NCBI GenBank assembly: GCA_965263155.1
Contig: OZ253586.1
Coordinates: 3,641,728 to 3,705,727 of the forward strand
DNA from: JAAXIE01 sp965263155
Lineage (GTDB): Bacteria; Chloroflexota; Dehalococcoidia; Lucifugimonadales; JAAXIE01
Reading direction: 5' to 3'
Length of the DNA: 64,000 bases
The notes below the pieces were generated by a model. That model worked only from the letters and a program-made list of their open reading frames with translations. It was not told where the DNA came from and made no database searches. The position numbers and the translations under genes are program-made. Shown here piece by piece: positions 39,758-49,059 of the stretch. Every line of letters begins with the position of its first letter. The first letter of the stretch is position 1.

Positions 39758-41599
39758 ATGCCTAGAGGAATCATCGTACTACTCTTGGTCATCTTTAGCG
39801 CCCTTAGCCTAGTATTTGTGGCGTGCGGAGAAGAGGCGGCCCCTGAAGCCACGCCTACCGCTGAGACAACGCCAGCTTCAGGTGCGTCCACGCCAGCCCC
39901 GGCAGATACGCCTGCGCCAACCGCCATCCCTGAGGCACAGCCCACGCGAGTGCCAACGCCGACTCCGGGCGTCGAATCGATGGAAGGGGTTGAAGGGCAG
40001 ATATTGCGTGACGTGGAATTGGCCGACCTTTCGCTGTTCGGCTGCTGCCATGACCCCATCATCGAAACCGACGGCACGCCTCATGGAACCTTTACCATTG
40101 CCCACCACTTCACCCTCACATCCACATGGCTGGACCCGCAGCAGCATGTTACGGCGGCGACTCAGCAGCACTACGACTACATCGTGCATGACGCCATGAT
40201 AAAGCCCATGCCCCAAGGCATCATGACCTACAGCTTGGCCGAACTGGTGGAGATAGACGAGAACTTCACCATGGCTGGGTTCCGGCTGCGTGAAGGTCTG
40301 AAGTTCCATGACGGCTCCGACCTGACGACGGAAGATGTCAAGTGGACTTACGAGAACTATCAAGGTTTTCGTGCAACCACCTTCCAAGGCAACTTGGACA
40401 GCAGCAGGGCTGACGGCGGCATTGAGGTAGTCGATGACCGGACCATCATCTTCCACTTCAACAAACCGTTCATCGACTTCCTGCATGTGTATAACGGCGG
40501 TGCCTCAGGGATAGGCTGGATTGTGCCCTCTGACCACTACGAGAGTGTGGGCGCTGAAAGTTTCACCGCGAACCCAATCGGCGCCGGACCCTTCAAGTTC
40601 GTATCACAAGACCCAGGGTCTCAGTTTGTTTTCGAGGCATACGAGGACTACTGGCGCAAGCCTCCTGGTGTCCAGAACCTAGTCGTGAGGGGCATCGGAG
40701 GCTCCGCAACCCCTCGCTTGGCTGGCCTGCTCAGTGGAGACTTGGACTTGGCCTACGGTTTCACGGGCCCCATTCTGCCTGAGGTACTGAAAGCCTCCGA
40801 GGAAGGTCGACTGCGGTGGGATCGCAACTTCTCTGCCCCATGGGTCCTCTTATTCCCCAACTACGAGGAGGCCGAGAGCCCATTCAATAGTAAGAACGTA
40901 CGCGAAGCAGTCAGCTTGTCCATCAACCGCGATTTCCTGAGCCAGGTTGAAACACAAGGGCTTGCCCTAGCATGGGGCAACTGGGTGCCATCGGACGTGC
41001 CCGACGTTCTGGACATACCACCAGGTGAGTACAACCCCGAACGAGCGATAGAATTATTGGCCATGGAGGGCTATGGCCCAGACAACCCACTGGAGTTGGA
41101 TGGCTTTATTCCCTTCAATCCCTACATCAGTATGGGCGAGACCATCCTTGGCGACCTAGCAGCGGTTAACATTGTGGGCGAGATTGAGCAGTATGAAGGT
41201 CCTGAATACCGCGTCAAGCGCTCTCAGGGTCGCGATGGCTACGATGACAACCGCTCCATCCTAAAGAGCATCGGTCTGCTTGCTGGACCTCAGATGACCA
41301 CGGCGTTCGTCTACGCCGACTGCCGTTCTGGGTCGTCGCTGGTGTGCGATGAAGAAAAACTTCAACCGCTACTGGAACAGTACGAGCAGAGCCTTGACCC
41401 TGTCGAGCGTGACCAGTTGAGCCACGACTTCCAGGTTGCGCTGCACGAGGAGTTCTACGTCGTGCCGCTCTATCTGAACGCCTTTGTGCATGCCGTCGGG
41501 CCGAACGTACTACCCGAGGATGACGGTTTCCACGACTATTGGGCTACCCCGCTCTCCGTCTACGCCTATCCTTGGGAAGACTGGAAGGTCAAGCAGTAA
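39758..41599 (+). CDS. ABC transporter substrate-binding lipoprotein (SBP_bac_5), third copy
   Basis: 613 residues. Lipobox VFVACGEEA, a Thr/Ala/Pro-rich linker to about residue 70, then the family-5 binding domain: LAELVEIDENFTMAGFRLREGLKFHDG, EDVKWTYENYQG, IGAGPFKFVSQDPGSQF and KNVREAVSLSINRDFLSQV. AAGGAGG precedes the ATG. It is the first gene of the complete transporter set (binding protein, two permeases, two ATPases). The mature protein differs widely from the two upstream copies, so a different ligand range is likely. Confidence 0.9.
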   Translation: MPRGIIVLLLVIFSALSLVFVACGEEAAPEATPTAETTPASGASTPAPADTPAPTAIPEAQPTRVPTPTPGVESMEGVEGQILRDVELADLSLFGCCHDPIIETDGTPHGTFTIAHHFTLTSTWLDPQQHVTAATQQHYDYIVHDAMIKPMPQGIMTYSLAELVEIDENFTMAGFRLREGLKFHDGSDLTTEDVKWTYENYQGFRATTFQGNLDSSRADGGIEVVDDRTIIFHFNKPFIDFLHVYNGGASGIGWIVPSDHYESVGAESFTANPIGAGPFKFVSQDPGSQFVFEAYEDYWRKPPGVQNLVVRGIGGSATPRLAGLLSGDLDLAYGFTGPILPEVLKASEEGRLRWDRNFSAPWVLLFPNYEEAESPFNSKNVREAVSLSINRDFLSQVETQGLALAWGNWVPSDVPDVLDIPPGEYNPERAIELLAMEGYGPDNPLELDGFIPFNPYISMGETILGDLAAVNIVGEIEQYEGPEYRVKRSQGRDGYDDNRSILKSIGLLAGPQMTTAFVYADCRSGSSLVCDEEKLQPLLEQYEQSLDPVERDQLSHDFQVALHEEFYVVPLYLNAFVHAVGPNVLPEDDGFHDYWATPLSVYAYPWEDWKVKQ

Positions 41600-41638
41600 G
41601 GACGAAACCCTGAATTTTGAGAACGGCTGAACGCCGGC

Positions 41639-41671
41639 GGCGCGGCGGAGGAGAGATGCCTCTGCCGCGCC
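41639..41671. promoter_or_regulatory. Hairpin between binding protein and permease genes (operon 2)
   Basis: A 13-bp stem (GGCGCGGCGGAGG / CCTCTGCCGCGCC, one G-T pair) with a seven-base loop and no T run. It occupies the same position as the hairpin of operon 1 but is unrelated in sequence. Confidence 0.7.
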
Positions 41672-41759
41672 CTCGCCGTCTCCTTCAGGACGACTCCGTG
41701 GGAACAATTGGTATTACAGCGAAAGCGCCAGCCCGAGTGGACGCAGAAGAAGGGGCAAC

Positions 41760-42731
41760 GTGCATAAGTTTATCCTGACCCGTGCGTTCTACAGCCTCAT
41801 CACGATCTGGTTGTTGGTCACCATCATCTTTGGAGCGGTGCGCATAACCGGCGACCCGTCGAAGATGTTGGAAGAGTCCGGCGCCGACCCCGAATACGAG
41901 CTCCGACTGAAGGCAAAATGGGGCTTGGATGATGCCATACATATTCAATATGTGAAATATGTGGGCAACTTGGTGCGGGGCGACTTCGGGACCTCGTTCC
42001 ATAACAGCCTTCCAGTCACCGATATCTACTTTGGCCGGTTGCCTAACTCCCTAAAGTTGGGCTTGGCGGCCTTTCTCATCTCGATCTTTATTGGGGTCCC
42101 ACTAGGGATGCTGTCGGCCATGAAGGTGAACACCCAGTGGGACAACACTGGTAAGGTGTTTGCCATACTGGGGCTCTCAGTCCCTAACTTCTTCGTGGGA
42201 CTAATTCTGATTCTCGTGTTTGCAGTCGGGTTGGGCTGGCTTCCGCCCATAGGAAAGGGGGACAGCTCGTTTGACTTGGCTGTGCCCGGGTCGTGGGGGT
42301 TCTGGTTCCTCGACTTGGATCACCTCATCATGCCGGCTTTTGCCTTGGGCTGGTACTTTTCGGGCAGTATGGTGCGCATCACCCGCTCCAGCATGCTGGA
42401 GGTCATGGGAAGTGATTACATCAAGCTGGCCCGTCTGAAGGGTGTTCCGGAGTGGGTGATCATGGCCAAGCACGCCTTGAAGAATGCCATGATTCCCGTT
42501 CTGACCCTTGCTGGGCTGAATATGGTGATCATGGTAAACGTGGCCATTGCCATAGAGGTCATCTTCGATTGGCCGGGTGTGGGCAAACTGCTGTTCAACG
42601 GCATGGTCGACCGTGACTTCAATATGGTGCAGGGCGTAGTGCTGATGGGTGGTCTGATGATCGTCGTCCTGAACTTCATGATAGATATCCTTTATAGTTG
42701 GGTGGACCCTCGAATCCGACTGTCACGGTAG
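41760..42731 (+). CDS. ABC transporter permease, DppB/OppB type
   Basis: 323 residues, about six membrane helices. Features are ITGDPSKMLEES (in place of the usual PGDP), GDFGTSFHNSLPVTDI, IFIGVPLGMLSA and the EAA loop GSDYIKLARLKGVPEWVIMAKHALKNA, followed by VIFDWPGVGKLL. Start GTG at 41760. The DppC-type partner follows after 19 bases. Together with the ATPases downstream this makes a complete Dpp/Opp-like importer. Confidence 0.92.
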   Translation: MHKFILTRAFYSLITIWLLVTIIFGAVRITGDPSKMLEESGADPEYELRLKAKWGLDDAIHIQYVKYVGNLVRGDFGTSFHNSLPVTDIYFGRLPNSLKLGLAAFLISIFIGVPLGMLSAMKVNTQWDNTGKVFAILGLSVPNFFVGLILILVFAVGLGWLPPIGKGDSSFDLAVPGSWGFWFLDLDHLIMPAFALGWYFSGSMVRITRSSMLEVMGSDYIKLARLKGVPEWVIMAKHALKNAMIPVLTLAGLNMVIMVNVAIAIEVIFDWPGVGKLLFNGMVDRDFNMVQGVVLMGGLMIVVLNFMIDILYSWVDPRIRLSR

Positions 42732-42750
42732 GTTAGAAGGCAGGTTAGAA

Positions 42751-43734
42751 ATGGCAGAGATAGCTGGGCGCGTTGGCTTACCTACGCTGTCACGGGGAGC
42801 CCGGCAGACTTGGGGCTTCCTGCGCGAGGCGCCGACCATTCCTACAGTGATTCTGGGGCTGTTGGTCTTCGTTGCACTCTTCGCGCCACTGCTGGCCCCG
42901 CACGACCCGCTGGCTCGCGTGGAGCCTACTCCCGAGGAATGCCAGGCGGCTTATGGGTTCGCTAACTGCCCCTACATCGATGAACGCCCTCCGGTGGGCA
43001 TGACCAGCAAGCAGGTAATAGCTGGCCAAGAGCGCGTCCGGACGGGTAGCTGGTCCACCCCCTTGGGCACCGACTATCAAGGCCGAGACCTGTTGAGCCG
43101 TCTGATGTACGGAGCGCGGATATCGCTGATCGTGTCCTTGGTGGGTACCTTTGTGGCTGGGGCAATTGGCACTGTGCTGGGAGTCGTGGCTGGCTACTTC
43201 GGGAGGTGGTGGGACGTAATCATCATGCGGGTAACCGACGCATGGTTGACGCTGCCCACGCTGGTGTTTGCCATCCTTCTTTCCAGTATGAAGGACAGCA
43301 ACAGCATCTGGGATATCGTGATCATCTTGGCCGTGGTCTTCTGGAGTCGCTATGCGCGCTTGGTGCGCGGCGAGGTGCTGACCCTGCGGGAGCGCGACTT
43401 CATCAGGCTCGCCGAGGTCAATGGCGTGAGCAAAGTGCGCATCGTTACCCGCCACCTGATACCAAACGTTATGAACACAGTGATCGTGTTCTTCACGCTG
43501 ATCGTTGGGGTTGCCATCATTATCGAGGCAAACCTGAGCTTCTTGGGGCTGGGCATACAGGCTCCGAACCCGGCTTGGGGCTTGATGATCTTCCAAGGCC
43601 AAGAGGCCCTGTTCAAGGGCAACTGGTGGTTGGCGGTGTTCCCCGGCATCTGCATCGCCCTGCTGGTGCTGAGCGCCAATCTGTTCGGTGACTGGATGCG
43701 GGTGCGCTTGGATCCCCAGTTGCGCAACCGGTAG
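42751..43734 (+). CDS. ABC transporter permease, DppC/OppC type
   Basis: 327 residues. After the first helix (ILGLLVFVALFAPLLAPHDPL) there is an extra periplasmic insertion of about 40 residues (PEECQAAYGFANCPYIDERPP) holding two Cys that could pair. Then come the TPLGTDYQGRDLLSRLMYGARISL signature, EAA loop DFIRLAEVNGVSKVRIVTRHLIPN and EANLSFLGLGIQAPNPAWG. The loop insertion is longer than in the DppC of operon 1. ATG at 42751 with a GGTTAGAA upstream. Confidence 0.92.
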   Translation: MAEIAGRVGLPTLSRGARQTWGFLREAPTIPTVILGLLVFVALFAPLLAPHDPLARVEPTPEECQAAYGFANCPYIDERPPVGMTSKQVIAGQERVRTGSWSTPLGTDYQGRDLLSRLMYGARISLIVSLVGTFVAGAIGTVLGVVAGYFGRWWDVIIMRVTDAWLTLPTLVFAILLSSMKDSNSIWDIVIILAVVFWSRYARLVRGEVLTLRERDFIRLAEVNGVSKVRIVTRHLIPNVMNTVIVFFTLIVGVAIIIEANLSFLGLGIQAPNPAWGLMIFQGQEALFKGNWWLAVFPGICIALLVLSANLFGDWMRVRLDPQLRNR

Positions 43735-43857
43735 AGACTGCGAAGGAAATCGGCAACGGTTTGTTGGAGGCTCGTCCCCTAGGAATCGGAGAATTTCTAA
43801 CGGGGCGGGCTTCCAAATGTCAGCGACAAGATATCTTGTACGTAGGGTAGGAGGCCT

Positions 43858-44832
43858 GTGGCTCCACTACTTGAAGTTAAAGACCTGCAGACCTACTTCT
43901 TCGGTTTTCGCGGCACCCGCGTGGTGAAGGCGGTCGATGGGGTCAGCTTCACCTTGGAAGAGGGTGAGACCATGGGGTTGGTGGGTGAGTCGGGCTGTGG
44001 CAAGACCACCACCTGCCATGCCATCGTACGAGTGCTTCCGGGCTCAGCCCGAATCGTGGGGGGCAGCGTCGAGCTTGAGGGTGAGGACTTGGTTACCAAG
44101 CGGGCCAGTGAGATGCGGGAAATTCGCGGACGCCAGATCGCCTATATCCTGCAGGACCCTATGGCGTCTCTCGACCCACTCTTCTCGGTCTACGACCAAG
44201 TTGCCGAGCCTGCCTACTACCATCGCTCCCTTCGTCGCGGTGCCCTGAAGAACCGCGTGATCAACCTGCTCAGCTTGGTGCGAATACCGTCGCCGGAAGT
44301 GCGGATGAAGGAGTTCCCGCACCAGATGAGTGGGGGCATGCGACAACGCATTGTGGGGGCCATCGCCCAAGCGGGCGGCCCCAAGGTGATAATCGCCGAC
44401 GAGCCTACAACCAACCTAGACGTCACGATTCAACTGCAGTATCTCAACCTGCTCAAGGAGCTACAGCAGCAGACGGGTGTTGCCCTCATATTCGTGACCC
44501 ACGACTTGGGCATTATTGCCAAGATGTGCGACAAAGTGGCGGTGATGTACGCAGGCAAAATCGTCGAGCTGCAGTCGTGCCGGGGTGTGTTTTACGAACC
44601 GAAACACCCCTACACGAAGGCATTGATGGACTCCATCCCCAAGCTGGGCAGCAAGGAGCCCCTGTATGCCATTCCGGGGTCGCCTCCCGACCTTTCGGCC
44701 CTTCCACCGGGATGCAGCTTCAGCCCCCGCTGCCCGCGGGCCCAAGAGAAGTGCTTCCGGGAAGAGCCTTTGGACGTAGACATGACTACTCGGTACGATG
44801 CTCGTTGCTGGTATCCGATCCAGGGGGAATAG
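43858..44832 (+). CDS. ABC transporter ATP-binding protein, DppD/OppD type
   Basis: 324 residues. Walker A GESGCGKTT, Q-loop YILQDPMASLDPL, signature MSGGMRQRI, Walker B VIIADEPTTNLDVT and the H-loop FVTHDLG. The C-terminal oligopeptide-transporter extension has PPGCSFSPRCPRAQEKC, the Cys set typical of DppD/OppD. GTG start at 43858 is preceded by GGAGG. It is followed after four bases by the second ATPase, with which it would form the heterodimer. It probably also energises the ATPase-less permease pair of operon 1. Confidence 0.93.
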   Translation: MAPLLEVKDLQTYFFGFRGTRVVKAVDGVSFTLEEGETMGLVGESGCGKTTTCHAIVRVLPGSARIVGGSVELEGEDLVTKRASEMREIRGRQIAYILQDPMASLDPLFSVYDQVAEPAYYHRSLRRGALKNRVINLLSLVRIPSPEVRMKEFPHQMSGGMRQRIVGAIAQAGGPKVIIADEPTTNLDVTIQLQYLNLLKELQQQTGVALIFVTHDLGIIAKMCDKVAVMYAGKIVELQSCRGVFYEPKHPYTKALMDSIPKLGSKEPLYAIPGSPPDLSALPPGCSFSPRCPRAQEKCFREEPLDVDMTTRYDARCWYPIQGE

Positions 44833-44836
44833 CGAT

Positions 44837-45805
44837 ATGGCCGAGGCTGAAACCCTGCTAGAGGTCAAGGACCTGCGCAAATACTTCCCCGTGGGAGGCT
44901 TTCTCAGCGGCACCAAGGGTTGGGTCAAGGCGGTCGACGACATCAACTTCTCCATCGCTCGCGGCGAGACCTTGGGCGTGGTGGGCGAATCTGGCTGTGG
45001 CAAGACCACGACTGCCAAGCTGGTACTGGCCGCAGAGCCGGTTACCGCTGGAGGAATTTTCTTCGAGGGTCAGAATATCGTCGGCTTGAAGCCGAAGGAT
45101 CTTATGGAATACCGACGCAAGGTGCAGGTGGTGTTTCAAGACCCCTTTAGCTCCCTTAGCCCCCGCCTTCGTGTGGGCGAAATATTGGCGGAGCCGATAG
45201 TCACCCATGAAAAGGTGTCCCGCAGTGAGATCACCAGGCGGGTAGGAGAACTGCTGGAGCTGGTCGGGTTGCGGCAGGACATGGATCGCCTGTTCCCCCA
45301 CGAGTTCAGCGGAGGACAGCGCCAGCGCATCGCGATCGCCCGCGCCTTGGCCACTAACGCCGAGTTGATCGTGTTGGACGAGCCTGTGTCCGCGCTGGAC
45401 GTGTCCATCCGCGCCCACATCATCGGCCTGCTGGAAGACCTCCAGAAGAATTTGGGGGTCAGTTATCTGTTCATCGGACATGATTTGGCTGCTGTGGCCC
45501 ACATCAGCCATCGCATCGCTGTGATGTACTTGGGCAAGATTGTGGAGATCGCGGAGAGCTTGGAGCTGTGCGAGAACCCGATGCACCCTTACACGAAGGC
45601 CCTCTTCGCCGCCTCCCTGCCTTCCCATCCCGATGAAGACCGGGAGGAGATCGTGCTGACGGGCGAGGTCCCCAGCGCGTTGAACCCCCCCGAAGGCTGC
45701 CGCTTCCACACTCGCTGCCCCTTCGTGATGCCCCAATGCTCACAAGAGATACCAGTGCTCAAGGAGATGAGTCCCAGCCACTGGGTCTCCTGCTACCTGT
45801 ACTAG
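44837..45805 (+). CDS. ABC transporter ATP-binding protein, DppF/OppF type
   Basis: 322 residues. It has Walker A GESGCGKTTTAK, Q-loop VVFQDPFSSLSPRL, signature FSGGQRQRIAIARAL, Walker B LIVLDEPVSALDVS and H-loop FIGHDLA. The C-terminal segment PEGCRFHTRCPFVMPQCSQE is the oligopeptide-transporter extension. The ATG at 44837 (GGGGA upstream) begins at the domain; the longer open frame overlaps the DppD gene and is not needed. Last gene of the complete transporter operon. Confidence 0.93.
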   Translation: MAEAETLLEVKDLRKYFPVGGFLSGTKGWVKAVDDINFSIARGETLGVVGESGCGKTTTAKLVLAAEPVTAGGIFFEGQNIVGLKPKDLMEYRRKVQVVFQDPFSSLSPRLRVGEILAEPIVTHEKVSRSEITRRVGELLELVGLRQDMDRLFPHEFSGGQRQRIAIARALATNAELIVLDEPVSALDVSIRAHIIGLLEDLQKNLGVSYLFIGHDLAAVAHISHRIAVMYLGKIVEIAESLELCENPMHPYTKALFAASLPSHPDEDREEIVLTGEVPSALNPPEGCRFHTRCPFVMPQCSQEIPVLKEMSPSHWVSCYLY

Positions 45806-45840
45806 TGAGCTGGAGGCCTCTGGAACGACGAGGACCGGAC

Positions 45841-46620
45841 ATGGCCTCTCGCCAGCAGAGCTTTCATCCACCTGGTGTGACGTTCCACCGTGATGTGTCG
45901 GCTGGCCTTTGGGTGCAGGAAGGTTTCGGCCCACGATTTAAGCACATAGAGTCTCTCCTGCCGCGAGGTTTTGAGGCGTACGCTCGCATATTCCATACCG
46001 CCCGTGCGTTGGATGACCGCCCTGTACGATGGTCCGAAGCGGCTGCCTGGAGCGGGTGGACGGCCCATCCTCTCATGGCCTTCGAGCGCATCAGCGTCCC
46101 GACTCCAGAGTCCGAGCTGACTGATCGTGGCCCGGCGCCGTGGCACGATGACCCAGCCTTCGGAAGACTCGACGATGACCAAGCCACTGTGCTGGCGGAC
46201 TTTCTAAGAGGGTTCACGTCGACTCCGGAGAGTTGCTTCTTCGGGGTCTGGGAGGGCTATGGCCAGTTCCACTCGGGAGGAAGGGCGTACTTCTACAAAT
46301 CGGGGAAATCAGGAAGCATGAAACTGGACCCTCCGGCCGATATTGGCAAGGCACAAAGAATCGAGAGCGTCCTGCATCTCAAGTATCTTCTCTACTCCGG
46401 GCCGTTATCGACCGTGATGGCGTTCATAGACCACTGGAGTCACTCACCCAATCTCTGGTGGCCCGAAGACCGACGCTGGTGCGTGGCCACCGATATCGAC
46501 TTGCCCTCCTCCTACATCGGCTGTGATGCTCGCTGTCTCGAAGCCCTTTTGCGACATGCGTCGTTGGAAGCCTTACCCATCGACTACGATGCTCCGTGCA
46601 TATGGCTGCCGACGAGCTGA
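45841..46620 (+). CDS. Conserved hypothetical protein (259 residues)
   Basis: Soluble, mixed alpha/beta protein with no motif I can assign. It is rich in Trp and aromatic residues (GLWVQEGFGPRF, EAAAWSGWTAHPLMAFERI, CFFGVWEGYGQF, HSPNLWWPEDRRWCVATDIDLPSSYIGC). Patterns of this kind occur in proteins of unknown function in Actinobacteria and Chloroflexota. ATG at 45841 with CGACGAGGA upstream. It ends just before a strong terminator and, 35 bases after the ATPase gene, may be the last gene of that operon or transcribed alone. Confidence 0.75.
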   Translation: MASRQQSFHPPGVTFHRDVSAGLWVQEGFGPRFKHIESLLPRGFEAYARIFHTARALDDRPVRWSEAAAWSGWTAHPLMAFERISVPTPESELTDRGPAPWHDDPAFGRLDDDQATVLADFLRGFTSTPESCFFGVWEGYGQFHSGGRAYFYKSGKSGSMKLDPPADIGKAQRIESVLHLKYLLYSGPLSTVMAFIDHWSHSPNLWWPEDRRWCVATDIDLPSSYIGCDARCLEALLRHASLEALPIDYDAPCIWLPTS

Positions 46621-46645
46621 ATGGCCCCCACGAACTCTGAAACGG

Positions 46646-46682
46646 AGGGGGTGCGCTGCCGAACGCGAGCGCACCCCCTTTG
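46646..46682. terminator. Bidirectional rho-independent terminator
   Basis: An 11-bp G-C-rich stem (GGGGGTGCGCT / AGCGCACCCCC) with a ten-base loop, followed by TTT on the + strand. It separates the convergent hypothetical gene and the PII gene. Confidence 0.75.
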
Positions 46683-46718
46683 ATGTGTCCGTTTTCTCCT
46701 TGGCCCTGCGTATCAGGG

Positions 46719-47072
46719 TCAGAGGGCTTCGTCGTCCGTTTCGCCTGTGCGCACAAGGATGACGTTGGTGACCGGCGATATGAATATTTTGCCGTAACCG
46801 ATTGCGCCGTCGCCGGGGCCCTTGGCCGTTTCGACGATGGCCGCGACAACCGCTTCTTTCAGACCGTCAGGCACGACCGTTCGTATGACGGTCTTTGGCA
46901 CTGACGATCGGGTGACTGCTTGGCCGGCGCGGCCCACAATTACCTCCACACCCCGCTGCCGGCCCTGACCGGTCACGTTGTAGTAATAGCATCCCGAACA
47001 ACCGACAGCCAATAGCGCTTCTGTGACTTGGGTCACACGCTCAGGCCGTATGACCGCTGCGATGCTAATCAT
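46719..47072 (-). CDS. glnK: PII-family nitrogen regulatory protein
   Basis: 117 residues of the GlnB/GlnK fold: MISIAAVIRPERVTQVTEALLAVG, GQGRQRGVEVIVGRA at the start of the T-loop, then IGYGKIFISPVTNVILVRTGE at the C-terminus. Family members sense ATP/ADP and 2-oxoglutarate and gate AmtB channels. The T-loop lacks the tyrosine that is uridylylated in proteobacteria, and the usual IGDGKIF is IGYGKIF. The ATG at 47072 starts at the domain; an in-frame start 25 codons upstream is not needed. It lies downstream of the amt gene in the same direction. Since amt is broken, the PII protein may now act on another target. Confidence 0.88.
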   Translation of the reverse strand: MISIAAVIRPERVTQVTEALLAVGCSGCYYYNVTGQGRQRGVEVIVGRAGQAVTRSSVPKTVIRTVVPDGLKEAVVAAIVETAKGPGDGAIGYGKIFISPVTNVILVRTGETDDEAL

Positions 47073-47177
47073 TGGTGTCTTTCCTTCCTCACCAGCGTTT
47101 TCCGTTGCTGAAATGTACCAGCCGGAGGGCCATGCTAGTCGCCCCATCGCTCACGAATGCGCGTTCGCCGTGAGATG

Positions 47178-48333
47178 CTATGTCGAGCCCGCGGTCCTCA
47201 TCAGAGGCAGTGCACGAAGCCCCAAACCGGGAATTATGTCTAGGACCTTCAGTATGATCAGTGTGACCACGAAAGAGTACGCCAGCGTGGCGCCGATGGC
47301 AGCCAGCTGGGTCACTATCTGGCCGGGGTTGCCTTCTATCGCTCCTGCCGTACCGCCGATGGCCGCTACGGCCAAAACTCCGGTGGCTAGGGCTCCCCAA
47401 GCTCCGCCAACACCATGAACAGCTAGTACGTCCAAGGCATCGTCGATGCCGGTTTTGGAACGAAGCAGGACAGCTTCATAGCAGAGAATGCCTGCGCCAA
47501 AACCTATGGCGAGGGCTCCCATGACGCCGACAAATCCGGCGGCGGGCGTGATCGCTACAAGCCCTGCGACCGCGCCCGTGGCAACGCCCACTGCGCTCAT
47601 GCGGCCGTTTGGATTTGGGACAGTACCCCCAAGTCAGGGCTGCTGCCGCCGCCGCGGTGTTCGTTACCATGAATGCGCTAACCGCAAGACCGTTGGCGGC
47701 CAAGCCTGAGCCGGCGTTGAAGCCGAACCAACCGAACCAGAGCAGGGACGCACCAAGGACCACATATGGGCCGTTGCGCGGCTCAGGGCCAGGGTTGCGA
47801 CGCTTGCCGACGCAGAATGGCGGCGGCCAACGCGGCCATCCCAGTGTTGATGTGGAGTACGGCGCCTCCGGCGAAGTCCAGTGCGCCGAGATCGAATAGC
47901 CAGCCCTTCTCTGCCCAGACCCAGTGGGCGATGGTTGCGTAGACAAGGGTTACCCAGAGCACTAGGAACACTAGGTAGGTGCTGAACTTAAACCGTTCGA
48001 CGAAGGCCCCGGTAATAGGGCGGCCGTAATGATCGCAAACATCATCTGGAACAGGACAAAGAGCAGTTGGCCATCGTCCGGGGCAACGTCCAGCCCTGAC
48101 AGCCCAATGACACTCAGGTCGCCAATGAAGGCGCTGCCATCTCCAAAGGCTAGGCTATAACCCAACAGCACCCAGACTACGCTCACGACCCCCATAGCCA
48201 TGAAGCTGTACATAATGGTGCTGCCTACGTTTCTTGCGCGGACCAGTCCGCCGTAAAAGAACGCCAGCCCCGGCGTCATCAACAAGACGAGCGCCGAGGC
48301 TGTTAACATCCATGCGGTATCGCCAGTATCCAT
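47178..48333 (-). pseudogene. amt: Ammonium transporter (Amt) gene with at least three frameshifts
   Basis: Consecutive pieces of an Amt/MEP transporter appear in different frames: MTPGLAFFYGGLVRARN to MFAIITAA, then TYLVFLVLWVTLVYATIAHWVW to NTGMAALAAAI, then VVLGASLLWFGWFGFNAGSG to NTAAAAAALTWG, then AVGVATGAVAGLVAITPAAGFV to the C-terminus. The residues at each break suggest single-base changes near 48018, 47815 and 47620. Because sequence between the breaks is well kept, decay is recent or the breaks are read errors. PII lies 105 bases downstream, the usual amt-glnK order. Confidence 0.88.
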
Positions 48334-49059
48334 TTCTCCTCCGTACCAGTTTGGGGGTCGCCCGAAGGCAACAGCATTTGAAGGTAGGTTGACCGAGGGA
48401 ACCGAGACGAGTACGTGTCAAGTCGAAGTGCTACATGCCGCCCTCCTCTTTTCCGCTCTCGTCAAAAACGCAATGACACATGGCATCCCGATCGATGGGC
48501 TGGAGGGAGCAGGAGCAGTCCCGAGACGACTCGACGGTAAAGGTGGGCTACAAACGCAACAGCGGATGTCGACGCCGCGAGGGGTCGATTACAAAGGCGG
48601 GATCCCGGTTTCACGTAACTACGCCATCACGGGTCCGTTCACTGGGCCGCGGGGGTCGTTCCGGGATAAAGCTGCCGGAGCCTACACAGGCTTGGCGGTT
48701 GTGTGTGGGTTGAGAAGAAGGGGTGGGTCTATTGCCGCTTGCCGACGCTTGCGGTGCCGACGAGCCGGGCTGTGTTGGGGCCCTTGCAGTTCTGATATCC
48801 AGGTTGCCCGTGGGAGCTTACCTCGCGAGACGTGGCACTCAGGTGCCTCGCTTGCGGGATTCGAGCAGAGAAGCTCGGGCACGCCAAGCGTACACCCGGC
48901 CAAGCTTGCCTCCGAGGACTGCCTCCGACCGTACCAGCTTCACTTAATTTTGCATCGACTTCTCTACCACGATGAGTTTTCCCTTGACTTTACGCGCCTT
49001 ATGTAACATCTTTGGGGGTGTGTCACTGACATAATACTCTCGAGGTAGGAGACAGTCGG
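48334..49059. other. Long intergenic region
   Basis: About 725 bases between the divergent amt and collagen-like genes. Open frames here have no family features or good starts. The right end (48945-49050) is AT-richer and includes TTGACT near 48984, so a promoter for the collagen-like gene is likely. I recognise no structured RNA. Confidence 0.45.

Noticed and set aside
48389..49006. 205-codon open frame upstream of the collagen-like gene
   Set aside because: Low-complexity Arg/Gly-rich translation without domain features or a good ribosome-binding site, and it overlaps a likely promoter region.
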